Shown piece by piece: positions 1 to 7,210 of a stretch of 61,633 bases of DNA; positions within the stretch are counted from its first letter, which is position 1, and every line of letters starts with the position of its first letter. Both the position numbers and the translations under genes were made by a program. The stretch comes from Deltaproteobacteria bacterium (lineage in GTDB: Bacteria; Myxococcota_A; UBA796; SXON01): contig CANKOI010000011.1 of assembly GCA_947484175.1 (NCBI GenBank), forward strand, positions 1 to 61,633, in the 5' to 3' direction. The notes beneath the pieces were generated by a model that was not told where the DNA came from, did not search any database, and saw nothing but the letters and a program-made list of their open reading frames with translations.

Positions 1-18
1 CAGGGCGGTCGCAAAGTC
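1..18 (+). repeat. left terminal inverted repeat of element copy 1
   Basis: CAGGGCGGTCGCAAAGTC is the exact reverse complement of 562-579. The following bases 20-22 (GCG) also match the inverted partner after one mismatch. The same 22 bases that open this window recur at 61487-61508. Confidence 0.9.
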
Positions 19-33
19 CGCGGGCCCGCCGGT

Positions 34-182
34 CGATGAACGATGCGCGATCACCGATGCTCGGTGGGCGAGATTCGACAACCGAGGTTCGACGGCCGAA
101 ACTCGATTTTTCGACTACCGAAACTCGTTGACCGAGAGCCGAAACTCGACCCGTCGATGATCCAGGTTCGATGAACGAAATC
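34..182 (+). repeat. 21-unit degenerate heptad array (CGA-N4)
   Basis: From 34 to 182 the triplet CGA (or CGG, CGT or CCA once each) recurs every 7 bases for 21 units. Only two single-base insertions break the phase (after units 11 and 17). The four bases between are variable but not random. Toward the second half they alternate between a YRAC-like spacer and a RRYT-like spacer, giving a 14-base super-unit near TCGATGACCGAGAT. There are no unique spacers and no long identical repeats, so this is neither CRISPR nor an ordinary simple-sequence tract. It lies between the left inverted end and the small ORF. Function is unknown; protein-binding iterons or a structured RNA are possible. Confidence 0.85.
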
Positions 183-221
183 TCCGTGTGACTCCGTCAG
201 ACCCCGGGTTGGTTCGGCTGC

Positions 222-241
222 GGCCCCGCTTGGGCGGGGCC
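222..241 (+). other. 8-bp GC hairpin between array and ORF
   Basis: GGCCCCGC (222-229), loop TTGG, GCGGGGCC (234-241): a perfect 8-bp stem with a 4-base loop. It lies 39 bases after the heptad array and 36 bases before the likely GTG start at 278. There is no T tract, so it is not a classic terminator; it could be an attenuator or part of the element's RNA fold. Confidence 0.6.
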
Positions 242-277
242 CGAGCCTCCTTCAACCCGCGGCCCGCCGGAGTCAAT

Positions 278-532
278 GTGGAATACGCCTTCGATCACGA
301 GAATCTCGATGTCTACCGCCTCGCGTTGGAGGTCGCGCGCGCCTGTCCGTCGCTGAGAATCGCCACCGGGCGGTCCCGCGGCAGAGATGCCGGGCGCAAC
401 CACTACAGGATCGCGGCGGGCTCGGCCGCGGAAGCCTGCGCGGCTCTGGATCTGGTCGGTACGCCCGAGGGGCTGGCGCTCCAGCCGAAGCTGCGGCGGG
501 TCGGGGCGATGCTGCGGGGCCTCGTTCGATAG
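278..532 (+). CDS. four-helix-bundle protein (S23/IVP type), internally shortened
   Basis: The N-terminus FDHENLDVYRLALEVARA is the hallmark first helix of the 23S-rRNA-intervening-sequence / four-helix-bundle family, which also includes Avd proteins of diversity-generating retroelements. The second half (GRNHYRIAAGSAAEACAALD, then KLRRVGAMLRGL) matches the third and fourth helices. Family members run about 115-125 residues, but from GTG 278 this one has only 84. The end of helix 1 and most of helix 2 (roughly 35 residues) are missing between the ALEVARA and RIATGR segments, without loss of frame. The open frame extends upstream to GTG 188, but that 30-residue stretch crosses the hairpin and looks non-coding. 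It may be a decaying or minimal version. The role in this family is thought to be RNA/DNA binding as a pentamer; activity here is doubtful. Confidence 0.6.
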   Translation: MEYAFDHENLDVYRLALEVARACPSLRIATGRSRGRDAGRNHYRIAAGSAAEACAALDLVGTPEGLALQPKLRRVGAMLRGLVR

Positions 533-561
533 CCGCGTTCGCGGCCGGATCCGGTGGCGCC

Positions 562-581
562 GACTTTGCGACCGCCCTGGG
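562..581 (-). repeat. right terminal inverted repeat of element copy 1
   Basis: GACTTTGCGACCGCCCTGGG. Its first 18 bases are the reverse complement of bases 1-18. The extra GGG matches the CCC that precedes the copy-2 left end at 61485. The element ends 41 bp before the ATG of the next gene (623). Confidence 0.9.
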
Positions 582-610
582 TGGATACCGCGCCGCACAG
601 CCCCGTGCGC

Positions 611-616
611 TACGTT
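611..616 (+). promoter_or_regulatory. putative -10 box, leaderless type
   Basis: TACGTT, inside GCTACGTT, lies 6 bases before ATG 623. Transcription would begin at or next to the start codon. No conserved -35 is visible. The same geometry recurs at many gene starts in this window. Confidence 0.4.
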
Positions 617-622
617 GCGGGG

Positions 623-2200
623 ATGCCGCCCTCCCCGTTGGAAGTTCGCCTCGCTGCCCGTACCGAAACTGACCCGGTCGTTCGTATCGTGAAGTCGGTG
701 CTGGACTGGTTGCCGGGTGACGTGACGCTGGCGGAATGGACCGACTTCGAGGGCGGAGTGGCCGCTCTGGGGCAGGGGAACGCAGCGAGTGCTAGGCAGA
801 GCGCGGAGGCCGAGGCCGCCGTGCGTGCGCTGAGCGTCTTCGACGGGCTCGACGAAGGCGACGACGTCTTTTCGATCGCGAGCGGCCTGGGCACGGCCCT
901 GCGCTTGGCGATGGCGAGCGGCAAGGGCGCAGCCCCGGGCGGCCTCGCGGCGATGCTCGTGCGGCAGCGCGCGGATGCCGCCGACAAGCTGCTCGCAGTA
1001 GCCGTGGCCCTCGGGTGCTGTTTTCCGGGGAATCCGGAGGAGGCGCTTGCCCGCACGCGCCGGCTCCCGAGCGGGGAGGTGCTGTTGACGTGGCTGGCAG
1101 GCGTCGAGCTGTTCTGCCCCTTCGTGGGCGAGGCCGTGGCCCGCGCCCCCTCGGCATGGCTGGAGAGCGAACTTCCCGCCGCCGCAGCGCGTGTGCGCGG
1201 CTCGGTGACGGAATCCGAACTGGCAGCGGGGAAGGCGATCTATCCCATTCTCGTCGCCGAGCTTCTGCCCCGCGTGGAGCGGCTTGCTCGCACGCCGCTC
1301 GACGTGGCGAAGCTGGGGTTCAAGTGGTTGCCCCGCGTGGCGGGGGTGGTGGACGGTGCCGGCGCTGTAGCGGCGGGTGCCGTGGACCTCGTGCCAGTTT
1401 ACCAACTCCTCGGTGAACGGTTCGTGGCAGAAGTGGCGATCGATGGCTTCGGAGTCGCGCCGCCGCTGGCGATACACCCGCCTCGCACCGAGAACACCGA
1501 CGACCGCGACTCGGCAGCGCCGGTCCCGCCCGCGGCGGTCGCGCCCGCGGTGGCGGCTCCGGCGGTGGAGATGGCCGCGGTCGAGGCGACCGACGAGGTC
1601 TTCGTGGTGCCGGCCGAGTTGCGGACGGGCGGCGGGGAGCCACAGGTCGAGGTCGCGCCGCCGCTCCCGCGGGAGGAACCACCGCCACCGCCCGCGCCGC
1701 CGCGGGTCGCGGCACCGCCTCCTCGCGCCGAGCCCCCCCCGCCGCGGGCTGCGGCACCACCGCTCCCGCGGGAGGAAGCACCGCCGCGGGCGGCGCCCGC
1801 GTTCGCGTCGCGCCCGCTGCCACGGGAACTGGCTGCGCCTGCCGCGGTTCCCGAAGCAGGCGGCGGCCGGAGGATGCTCGGCCTCGGCGTCGGTGCGCTG
1901 GTTGGGGTCGTGCTCTGCGGTGGCGGGGCTGTGGCTGCGGTCGGTGCGTGGTGGTTGATGGTCGGGTCTGCGCGCCAGACGGAGGTGGCGAGCCCGGCGC
2001 CTGCCCCCGTTGCCGCGCCGATTGCCGCGCCCGTGGCAGAGCCCGCTCCGTTCTTTATGCCCCCTCCGGTGGTGGTGCCCCCGCCCGCGGCGGTCCCCGC
2101 GGCGGCAACGGCGAAGCCGTCGTCCACCACCAAAGAGTCTCCACCGAGCACCCAGAGGAAGCCGCACCTGAAGAAGAAGAAGAAAAAGAAGAAGGAGTAG
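623..2200 (+). CDS. proline-rich single-pass membrane protein with poly-Lys tail
   Basis: 525 residues, not recognised as a family. Residues 1-270 form an Ala/Leu-rich helical region. Residues about 285-410 are a Pro/Ala/Arg-rich low-complexity linker with repeated PLPRE motifs. One transmembrane helix follows (GLGVGALVGVVLCGGGAVA and the WWLMV after it). A second Pro/Ala linker comes next, and the protein ends in eight lysines and a glutamate. ATG 623 was chosen over the in-frame 554 because it falls after the repeat-element end at 581 and has a well-placed -10 box; the longer form would read through the inverted repeat. Topology suggests a cytoplasmic helical domain tethered to the inner membrane, or the reverse. 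The basic tail could bind nucleic acid or lipid head groups. Function unknown. Confidence 0.75.
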   Translation: MPPSPLEVRLAARTETDPVVRIVKSVLDWLPGDVTLAEWTDFEGGVAALGQGNAASARQSAEAEAAVRALSVFDGLDEGDDVFSIASGLGTALRLAMASGKGAAPGGLAAMLVRQRADAADKLLAVAVALGCCFPGNPEEALARTRRLPSGEVLLTWLAGVELFCPFVGEAVARAPSAWLESELPAAAARVRGSVTESELAAGKAIYPILVAELLPRVERLARTPLDVAKLGFKWLPRVAGVVDGAGAVAAGAVDLVPVYQLLGERFVAEVAIDGFGVAPPLAIHPPRTENTDDRDSAAPVPPAAVAPAVAAPAVEMAAVEATDEVFVVPAELRTGGGEPQVEVAPPLPREEPPPPPAPPRVAAPPPRAEPPPPRAAAPPLPREEAPPRAAPAFASRPLPRELAAPAAVPEAGGGRRMLGLGVGALVGVVLCGGGAVAAVGAWWLMVGSARQTEVASPAPAPVAAPIAAPVAEPAPFFMPPPVVVPPPAAVPAAATAKPSSTTKESPPSTQRKPHLKKKKKKKKE

Positions 2201-2221
2201 CCGCGAACGGGAGTGGTCCCC

Positions 2222-2965
2222 TCAGCCCCGCAAAAGCACGAGGAGCGGTGAGGCGAAGAAGGGAATGGCTGTTTCTGGGCCGTTTTTGCCAGGCAGGTAG
2301 TCGGCGATCTCGAGTTGGGCGCCCCCCGCAGTGATCCGGTCGCCGGGCGCGAATACGACCCCTTCGATGAGGTCGAGCGCGAGGTGGCCGATCAGCCCAC
2401 GGAGGGCTTCTGCGCCGGCGGGGGGCGCGAACGCCACGAGGTCGCGGCGGGCGAACTTGGCGAGGCCGAGCGTGTGCACGGCCACCAGTTCGTCGTGGTC
2501 GACCGCCGAACACTCCACGGCCCACGCGGCGGCGAGGGCGGGCAGGGCAGGATTTGTGGCGAGCACGGCCTCGGGGGATTGCCAGCGCACGGCCAGCGAG
2601 TCCCACACGGCGAGGCCCCCCGCGCGGCACAGCACCCGCACGGCCGCCCAGGCCGCCTGGAGCGCGACGAGGTCCGGAGCCCCAGCCATTGTGCCGCCCA
2701 CGACGTACCAGCAGGCCGCCTCTTCGAGTCCTGCCGGGCACTCCCCGTCTGCCGAGAGCGAGTCGGCCCAGTCGCTGAACTCTGCAGCAAGCCGGCGTTC
2801 GAACAACTGAACCGCGATCCCTAGCGGAAGCTCGGCCACGGGAGACCCTTCCGCCTCCAAGTCGAAGGTCAACGGCAAAGGTCGCGGCGCGTACACGACG
2901 AACTCCACGACCGTCTGGCCGTCGCTGGCCGTGAACCGAGGGCGACGCCACGGGGCAAAGGGCAT
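2222..2965 (-). CDS. hypothetical protein, DUF4261-like
   Basis: 247 residues, soluble, no signal peptide. It contains a central segment VHTLGLAKFARRDLVAFAP and a C-terminal part (HLALDLIEGVVFAPGDRI) that recall the DUF4261 family, but this match is from memory and weak. Start MPFAPWRRP at 2965 was chosen because the upstream extension runs into the SGNH gene. It lies 8 bp downstream of the SGNH hydrolase stop on the same strand and is probably cotranscribed with it. Its 3' end faces the poly-Lys protein gene with a 21-bp gap. Confidence 0.6.
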   Translation of the reverse strand: MPFAPWRRPRFTASDGQTVVEFVVYAPRPLPLTFDLEAEGSPVAELPLGIAVQLFERRLAAEFSDWADSLSADGECPAGLEEAACWYVVGGTMAGAPDLVALQAAWAAVRVLCRAGGLAVWDSLAVRWQSPEAVLATNPALPALAAAWAVECSAVDHDELVAVHTLGLAKFARRDLVAFAPPAGAEALRGLIGHLALDLIEGVVFAPGDRITAGGAQLEIADYLPGKNGPETAIPFFASPLLVLLRG

Positions 2966-2973
2966 TCTCCCGC

Positions 2974-3918
2974 CTATCGCGACGCTGCGACGGGAAGCAG
3001 CGCGGCCAGCCAATCGGCGACGGCCGCGCCGATCAGCGTGTGGCCTGCGGGCGAGGGGTGTTCCCAGTCGTCGGAGTCCGCGGGGAACCAGACCCGCTCG
3101 GGGCCGGCTTGCAGCGCGGGGACGACCGAGAAGGCGGGCACGCCGAGCTGCGTGACCATCTGGAGCTGGCGGGCGGCGAGCTCCAAGGCCGCCGCACATC
3201 GGCCTACGCTGCCCGCGAAGGCATCGCACCGTTCTGGGTCGGGCTCCGCGAGCACGTGAGGGGCTAGCAGCACCACGAAGAACGGGACGCCCGCCGCATC
3301 AGCCGCATCCCGCATCGCCATGACCGCCGCCGCAAACCGAGCAGGGTCCTCGGCCTCCACGTAGTACCGGGTCCGCACCGCTCCCTCCAGCCGTCGCCCG
3401 AGCGAGGAACGCCCCGCCCCAGGAAACAGAAACGATGCACCCACCCAAGCGGGCATCGCCGGGCTCCCCACCGTGATCAGCTCGGTGGGAACGAGGTCGT
3501 TGGCGTAGGTGCCGAACACCACGGCCGCGGGTTGGTTTCGCCAGCCGAACGACTGGAGCGTGGCGAGCGCCTGCTCTGCGTCGTACCCGTAGTGCGAGAG
3601 ATTCACGGTCTGCCATGGTGCGCCGAGCTGGGTTTCGACCGCGCGCGGCCACGCCTCCGCCGGGCTCGCTGTGCCCCAGGTCATGGAATCGCCGAGCACC
3701 ACGATCCGGCGGACGCCCGGGGGAGGGGTGTCGGGAAGGTCCCGCTCGTGAAGGCCGAAGCGGTTGGTGCCGTGGGTGCCGGCGCGGGTGGAGAAGCGGC
3801 GCCCGTCTGATGGAAACTCCAAGGCGTCGTCTAGGTGGCGGGCGTAGAGCTCCGCGAGTGCCAGGGCGGCCGCGCCCGACACGCAAACCAGGAGCGCGCG
3901 GCGGAGAGAGCGTGACAC
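2974..3918 (-). CDS. SGNH/GDSL-type hydrolase, membrane-anchored or exported
   Basis: 314 residues. It begins with a basic stretch and a hydrophobic segment (ALLVCVSGAAALALAELYA), so it is probably exported and anchored at the N-terminus. The GDSL block is VVLGDSMTWGTA (nucleophile Ser). A Gly/Asn-type block follows in NLSHYGYDAEQALATL and FGTYANDLVP, and the C-terminal catalytic Asp-His pair is likely in SDDWEHPSPAGHTLIG. Such enzymes remove or transfer acyl groups on polysaccharides or lipids. A GTG start at 3918 is preferred, with a TACATC box 5 bases before it; GTG 3933 is an alternative. Divergent from the DEAD-box helicase gene, 72 bp away. A larger SGNH protein is encoded at 16265. Confidence 0.8.
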   Translation of the reverse strand: MSRSLRRALLVCVSGAAALALAELYARHLDDALEFPSDGRRFSTRAGTHGTNRFGLHERDLPDTPPPGVRRIVVLGDSMTWGTASPAEAWPRAVETQLGAPWQTVNLSHYGYDAEQALATLQSFGWRNQPAAVVFGTYANDLVPTELITVGSPAMPAWVGASFLFPGAGRSSLGRRLEGAVRTRYYVEAEDPARFAAAVMAMRDAADAAGVPFFVVLLAPHVLAEPDPERCDAFAGSVGRCAAALELAARQLQMVTQLGVPAFSVVPALQAGPERVWFPADSDDWEHPSPAGHTLIGAAVADWLAALLPVAASR

Positions 3919-3923
3919 AGCCC

Positions 3924-3929
3924 GATGTA
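3924..3929 (-). promoter_or_regulatory. putative -10 box for SGNH gene
   Basis: On the minus strand TACATC lies 5 bases before GTG 3918, the same short-leader geometry seen at other gene starts here. Confidence 0.35.
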
Positions 3930-3990
3930 TCACGGGTGGGCGGTGCGCTTGGGGGTGCGCGATGATACCGCGCCGCCCCCGCGAGCCGCT

Positions 3991-5640
3991 ATGCCCTTCG
4001 AGACCGCCCATCCTCCGCTCGCTCGCTCGCTCGCCGCCAAGGGGTACGTGGAGCCGACACCGGTCCAAGCCGCGATCTTGGACGCAAGCCATGGGGCGAG
4101 GGACCTGCTGGTGTCCGCGCAGACCGGTTCGGGCAAGACGGTGGCCTTCGGTTTGGCCTTGGCGCCCACGTTGCTCGGCGCGGAGGAGAAGTTCGGCGCC
4201 GCGCGCGCCCCCCTCTCGCTCGTTGTGGCCCCCACCCGCGAGCTGGCAATGCAAGTGCAGCGCGAGCTGAGCTGGCTCTACGCGGGCACCGGCGCGCGGG
4301 TGATCGCGTGCGTGGGCGGGATGGACGTTCGCCGCGAGGCCTGGCAGTTGGAGCAGGGCGCCCACATTGTGGTGGGCACGCCCGGCCGGCTCTGCGACCA
4401 CCTCGACCGCGGGCGGCTCAAGCTCGACAGCGTTGTGGCTCTGGTGCTCGACGAAGCCGACGAAATGCTCGACCTTGGCTTCCGCGACGAGCTGGAACAC
4501 CTGTTGCAGGCCACCCCTCCCGACCGCCGCACGCTGATGTTCAGCGCCACGGTGCCCGAGGGGATCGAGGCCTTGGCGCGTCGGTACCAGCGGGACGCCG
4601 CGCGCGTGGCCGTGGCTATGGGCGAACAGCACGCCGACATCGAGTACCGCGCCGTGGTGGTTGTGCCGCGCGAGACCGAGCGCGTGGTCGTGAACATCCT
4701 GCGCTATGTGGATGCCCCCGGCGCGCTGGTGTTCTGTCGTACCCGCGATGGCGTGAATCGGCTGCATCAGGAGCTGGTGGAACGCGGGTTCGCCGCAGTG
4801 GCGCTCTCGGGTGAGCTGGGACAGGCCGAGCGGAACCGGGCCTTGCAGGCGCTGCGGGATCGGCGCGCCCGTGTCTGTGTGGCTACCGACGTCGCGGCGC
4901 GCGGGCTGGACCTTCCCGACCTAGGCCTGGTGGTTCACGTGGAAGTGCCGACCGACGCGGCCATGCTCACCCACCGGAGCGGGCGCACCGGCCGTGCGGG
5001 CCGGAAGGGGCTCGCGGTGGTGCTCGTTCCTGGAGCCCGCCAACGCTTCGCGCAGCGCCTCTTCCACGACGCGAACGTAGAGCCTCGATGGATGGGGCCG
5101 CCGAGCGCCGACGACATTCGTCAGCGCGACGAAGAGGCGCTCCGGAAGGGGGTGCACGAACTGGCCGCCGATGTGCCCGAAGAAGACCTCGCGGTCGCAC
5201 GCGAGCTGCTCGCCACGGGCGAAGCGGAGCGCATGGTGGCCGCGCTGGTGCGCTTCCAACGCGCCAAGCTTCCGGCGCCCGAAGAAGTCAGCGACTGGAA
5301 CCCCCCTCCGCCCCGGAAGGAGCGCGCTCCGGGCGCCCCGCGGCCCTCGACCGGGTACGATGGGCCGCCCCGCGAGCCGGACGACGACAACCTGCCGCCC
5401 GGCGCGTGGTTCCGGATCAACGTGGGCCACGCCCACCGGGCCGATCCGAAGTGGTTGCTGCCGATGCTCTGCCGGCGTGGTGGCATCCAGAAACAACACA
5501 TCGGCGGGTTCCGCGTCCTTCGGCACGAAACGCGCGTGCTCATCCACCCCGCGGTGGCGGAGCGGTTCGCCCGGTTCGTGCAGCGGCCTGACCCGGCAGA
5601 TCCGAACATTCGGGTCGTTCCGTGGTTTGGGCACGCCTGA
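3991..5640 (+). CDS. deaD: DEAD-box ATP-dependent RNA helicase
   Basis: 549 residues. From MPFETAHPP it shows the Q-motif region (PTPVQ, about residues 22-26), Walker A AQTGSGKT (43-50), PTRELA (81-86), GG and TPGR (130-133), DEAD (154-157) and SAT (185-187). The helicase C-terminal domain follows with VFCRTRDGVNRLH, ATDVAARGLDLP and HRSGRTGRAG. The last about 75 residues (WFRINVGHAHRADPKWLLPM onward) look like the DbpA/CsdA-type RNA-binding domain. It unwinds structured RNA in ribosome assembly or mRNA decay. The start at 3991 fits the family; the in-frame extension to 3925 is unlikely. A linker rich in Pro/Arg separates the core from the RNA-binding end. Convergent with the next gene, 9 bp apart. 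Confidence 0.93.
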   Translation: MPFETAHPPLARSLAAKGYVEPTPVQAAILDASHGARDLLVSAQTGSGKTVAFGLALAPTLLGAEEKFGAARAPLSLVVAPTRELAMQVQRELSWLYAGTGARVIACVGGMDVRREAWQLEQGAHIVVGTPGRLCDHLDRGRLKLDSVVALVLDEADEMLDLGFRDELEHLLQATPPDRRTLMFSATVPEGIEALARRYQRDAARVAVAMGEQHADIEYRAVVVVPRETERVVVNILRYVDAPGALVFCRTRDGVNRLHQELVERGFAAVALSGELGQAERNRALQALRDRRARVCVATDVAARGLDLPDLGLVVHVEVPTDAAMLTHRSGRTGRAGRKGLAVVLVPGARQRFAQRLFHDANVEPRWMGPPSADDIRQRDEEALRKGVHELAADVPEEDLAVARELLATGEAERMVAALVRFQRAKLPAPEEVSDWNPPPPRKERAPGAPRPSTGYDGPPREPDDDNLPPGAWFRINVGHAHRADPKWLLPMLCRRGGIQKQHIGGFRVLRHETRVLIHPAVAERFARFVQRPDPADPNIRVVPWFGHA

Positions 5641-5649
5641 ACCGCCGCT

Positions 5650-6126
5650 TCAGCCCCGGTGCTCCAGCATCGCCCGGAAGCTGCCCCCGCCTTCCCCCGT
5701 GCGGAACGCACAGGCGATCGTGGTGGTCGGGCTGCGAACGGTGACACCGAGGTCTCCGCCGGTGAGCTCCACGATGTCTTCGAAAAGGATGGTCTGGGCG
5801 CCGGCTTCCCGCGAGATGCGGAGCACGCGCTTGCCGGCAATCGCGCAGGCATCGCCCGAGATCCCGTCTTCCGCGTGAAAGGCGTCGGGTAGCTCAGACG
5901 GCCCGAGAAGCCCGGCTTCCCGAAGCGAGGTCAACATCGAGGGGTCGACCAAGCCGCCGTAGCTCACTCGGAGCGGCGAGAGGCCCTGCCCCCCGACGAA
6001 CAGCGAGTACCAGGCCACGCTCAGTCCCACGAGCCCCGACGTACAGATGATGCCGAGGATGACGACGTACGCGGCCAGCCCGAGCCCGGGGAGCTGGCGC
6101 TGGGGATGTTCGTCGGGGATGGCCAT
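5650..6126 (-). CDS. small single-pass membrane protein, unknown
   Basis: 158 residues starting MAIPDEHPQRQLPG. One strong transmembrane segment (LAAYVVILGIICTSGLVGLS, about residues 17-36) is followed by a soluble domain of about 110 residues with alternating strands, ending GGGSFRAMLEHRG. No family recognised. Divergent from thiD: the two start codons are 24 bp apart, so they share a promoter region. The stop is 9 bp from the helicase stop. Confidence 0.7.
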   Translation of the reverse strand: MAIPDEHPQRQLPGLGLAAYVVILGIICTSGLVGLSVAWYSLFVGGQGLSPLRVSYGGLVDPSMLTSLREAGLLGPSELPDAFHAEDGISGDACAIAGKRVLRISREAGAQTILFEDIVELTGGDLGVTVRSPTTTIACAFRTGEGGGSFRAMLEHRG

Positions 6127-6138
6127 GGCGCGGGCGGT

Positions 6139-6144
6139 TATCCC
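6139..6144 (+). promoter_or_regulatory. putative -10 box for thiD
   Basis: TATCCC lies 6 bases before GTG 6151. The 24-bp divergent gap leaves no room for a long leader on either side. Confidence 0.4.
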
Positions 6145-6150
6145 GGCGCG

Positions 6151-6903
6151 GTGCGGATTCACACGGCACTCACGGTGGCCGGCTCCGATCCCGGCGGCGG
6201 CGCAGGGATTCAGGCCGATCTGAAGACCTTCCACCACCGGGGGGTGTACGGCATGGCCGCCATCACCGCCCTCACGGCGCAGAACACCCGCGGTGTTCAA
6301 CACATCGAGCCTGTCTCAGGAGCCATGGTCACGGCTCAGCTCGACGCCATTTTCGATGATCTCCGGGTAGACGCGGTGAAGATCGGCATGGTTCTGGACG
6401 AGGTTGTGATACATGCGTTGTGTCGTTCGTGGGAGTCGCGCCGGCTGAACATCCCCCTCGTGCTCGACCCGGTGATGGTGGCGAAGGACGGCACCCCCCT
6501 GCTGCAGCCGTCGGCGCTGCGCGCCTACATCGACCACCTCTTGCCGCTCGCCACGCTGGTCACGCCGAATCTGCCGGAGCGAGCGGTCTTGGATGCGGCG
6601 GGCTGGCGGCCTACCGGAGCGGTGCTCACCAAGGGTGGGCACGCCAACACAGCATGGCTCACCGATGTGTTGGAGGTGGGCGGCGAGGTGCACCGTTGGC
6701 GGCACCGCCGCACCGACACGATCCACACCCACGGAACGGGCTGCACCCTCAGCGCGGCGATCACCGCCGAGCTGGCCCGTGGGGTGCCGCTCCTCCACGC
6801 GGTTGGGCGCTCGATTCGCTACGTGTCGCGGCTCATTCGGGAAGCACGACCGGGGCTGGGTGGGGGTCAGGGCCCCCTCTTTCATGGGTTGCGGAGCCGC
6901 TAA
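6151..6903 (+). CDS. thiD: hydroxymethylpyrimidine (phosphate) kinase
   Basis: 250 residues, the usual length. It phosphorylates HMP and HMP-P with ATP to make HMP-PP for thiamine synthesis. Ribokinase-fold signatures: ALTVAGSDPGGGAGIQADLK at the N-terminus, MAAITALTAQNT, KIGM, LVLDPVMVAKDGTPLL, LVTPNLPE, and the anion-hole/catalytic block THGTGCTLSAAI with the catalytic Asp replaced in the usual GTGCT context. GTG 6151 gives the canonical start (VRIHTALTVAGSDP). No other thiamine genes are nearby. The 3' end overlaps the next, opposite-strand gene by 71 bp. Confidence 0.92.
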   Translation: MRIHTALTVAGSDPGGGAGIQADLKTFHHRGVYGMAAITALTAQNTRGVQHIEPVSGAMVTAQLDAIFDDLRVDAVKIGMVLDEVVIHALCRSWESRRLNIPLVLDPVMVAKDGTPLLQPSALRAYIDHLLPLATLVTPNLPERAVLDAAGWRPTGAVLTKGGHANTAWLTDVLEVGGEVHRWRHRRTDTIHTHGTGCTLSAAITAELARGVPLLHAVGRSIRYVSRLIREARPGLGGGQGPLFHGLRSR

Positions 6904-7210
6904 GCGCCACGGGCCACTGGGAGCGCACCCGTGCCAGAGCCGTGTCGTAGTCGGGCTGCCGCTCGACTGCACCGCGCGGTTGGGCGAGCGCCAGCGCACA
7001 TGCGTTGGTGGCCAGCACCATCTGTACGCCGGTGGCGGAGTCCGTGAGCACGAAGACTCCCGGCTCGCGGGAGTGGGGCTCGGGCACCAGCAGCCACATC
7101 TCCCGGCTGCGCTCGGGGTCTACGCGTAGATTTCCGCGTGGGTCGGGCGTGAAGAGCGCGGCCGGTCCGTCCAAAAACGCCCTCTCGTCAAACACCGAAG
7201 CGAAACGCAT
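6833..7210 (-). CDS. hypothetical protein, 125 aa
   Basis: No signal peptide or membrane segment. Opens MRFASVFDERAFLDGPAALF; contains MWLLVPEPHSREPGVFVLTD and TGVQMVLATNACALALAQ. Not recognised. Its ATG overlaps by one base the TGA of a 29-residue membrane ORF upstream, which suggests translational coupling and supports reality. The last 71 bases run antisense to the end of thiD, so its exact C-terminus could be shared coding space. Confidence 0.55.
   Translation of the reverse strand: MRFASVFDERAFLDGPAALFTPDPRGNLRVDPERSREMWLLVPEPHSREPGVFVLTDSATGVQMVLATNACALALAQPRGAVERQPDYDTALARVRSQWPVALSGSATHERGGPDPHPAPVVLPE

Larger units (their letters stand above)
1..581 (+). mobile_element. IVS-like repeat element, copy 1
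   Basis: Seen: bases 1-18 are repeated in inverted orientation at 562-579. Judging by copy 2 and by the right end, the full terminal repeat is the 20-mer CCCAGGGCGGTCGCAAAGTC, so two bases probably lie just outside the window. Between the ends are a 21-unit heptad array (34-182), an 8-bp hairpin (222-241) and a four-helix-bundle ORF (278-532). Known: 23S rRNA intervening sequences consist of inverted ends that form a stem around an S23/IVP four-helix-bundle ORF. Inferred: this is a free-standing relative of such elements, or a new repeat family. There is no transposase or recombinase inside, so movement would need help in trans. A second copy begins at 61485. Confidence 0.6.

Noticed and set aside
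34..182. Heptad array as a CRISPR array
   Set aside because: Units are 7 bases with no unique spacers or long direct repeats, and no cas genes are near.
1..581. Element as an integron attC cassette or diversity-generating retroelement
   Set aside because: No integrase, reverse transcriptase, template/variable repeat pair or attC core sites are visible, although the ORF family overlaps with Avd.
197..2167. Long minus-strand open frame opposite the poly-Lys protein
   Set aside because: Arg/Gly/His-rich composition with no family features; it is a GC-driven shadow that also crosses the repeat element.
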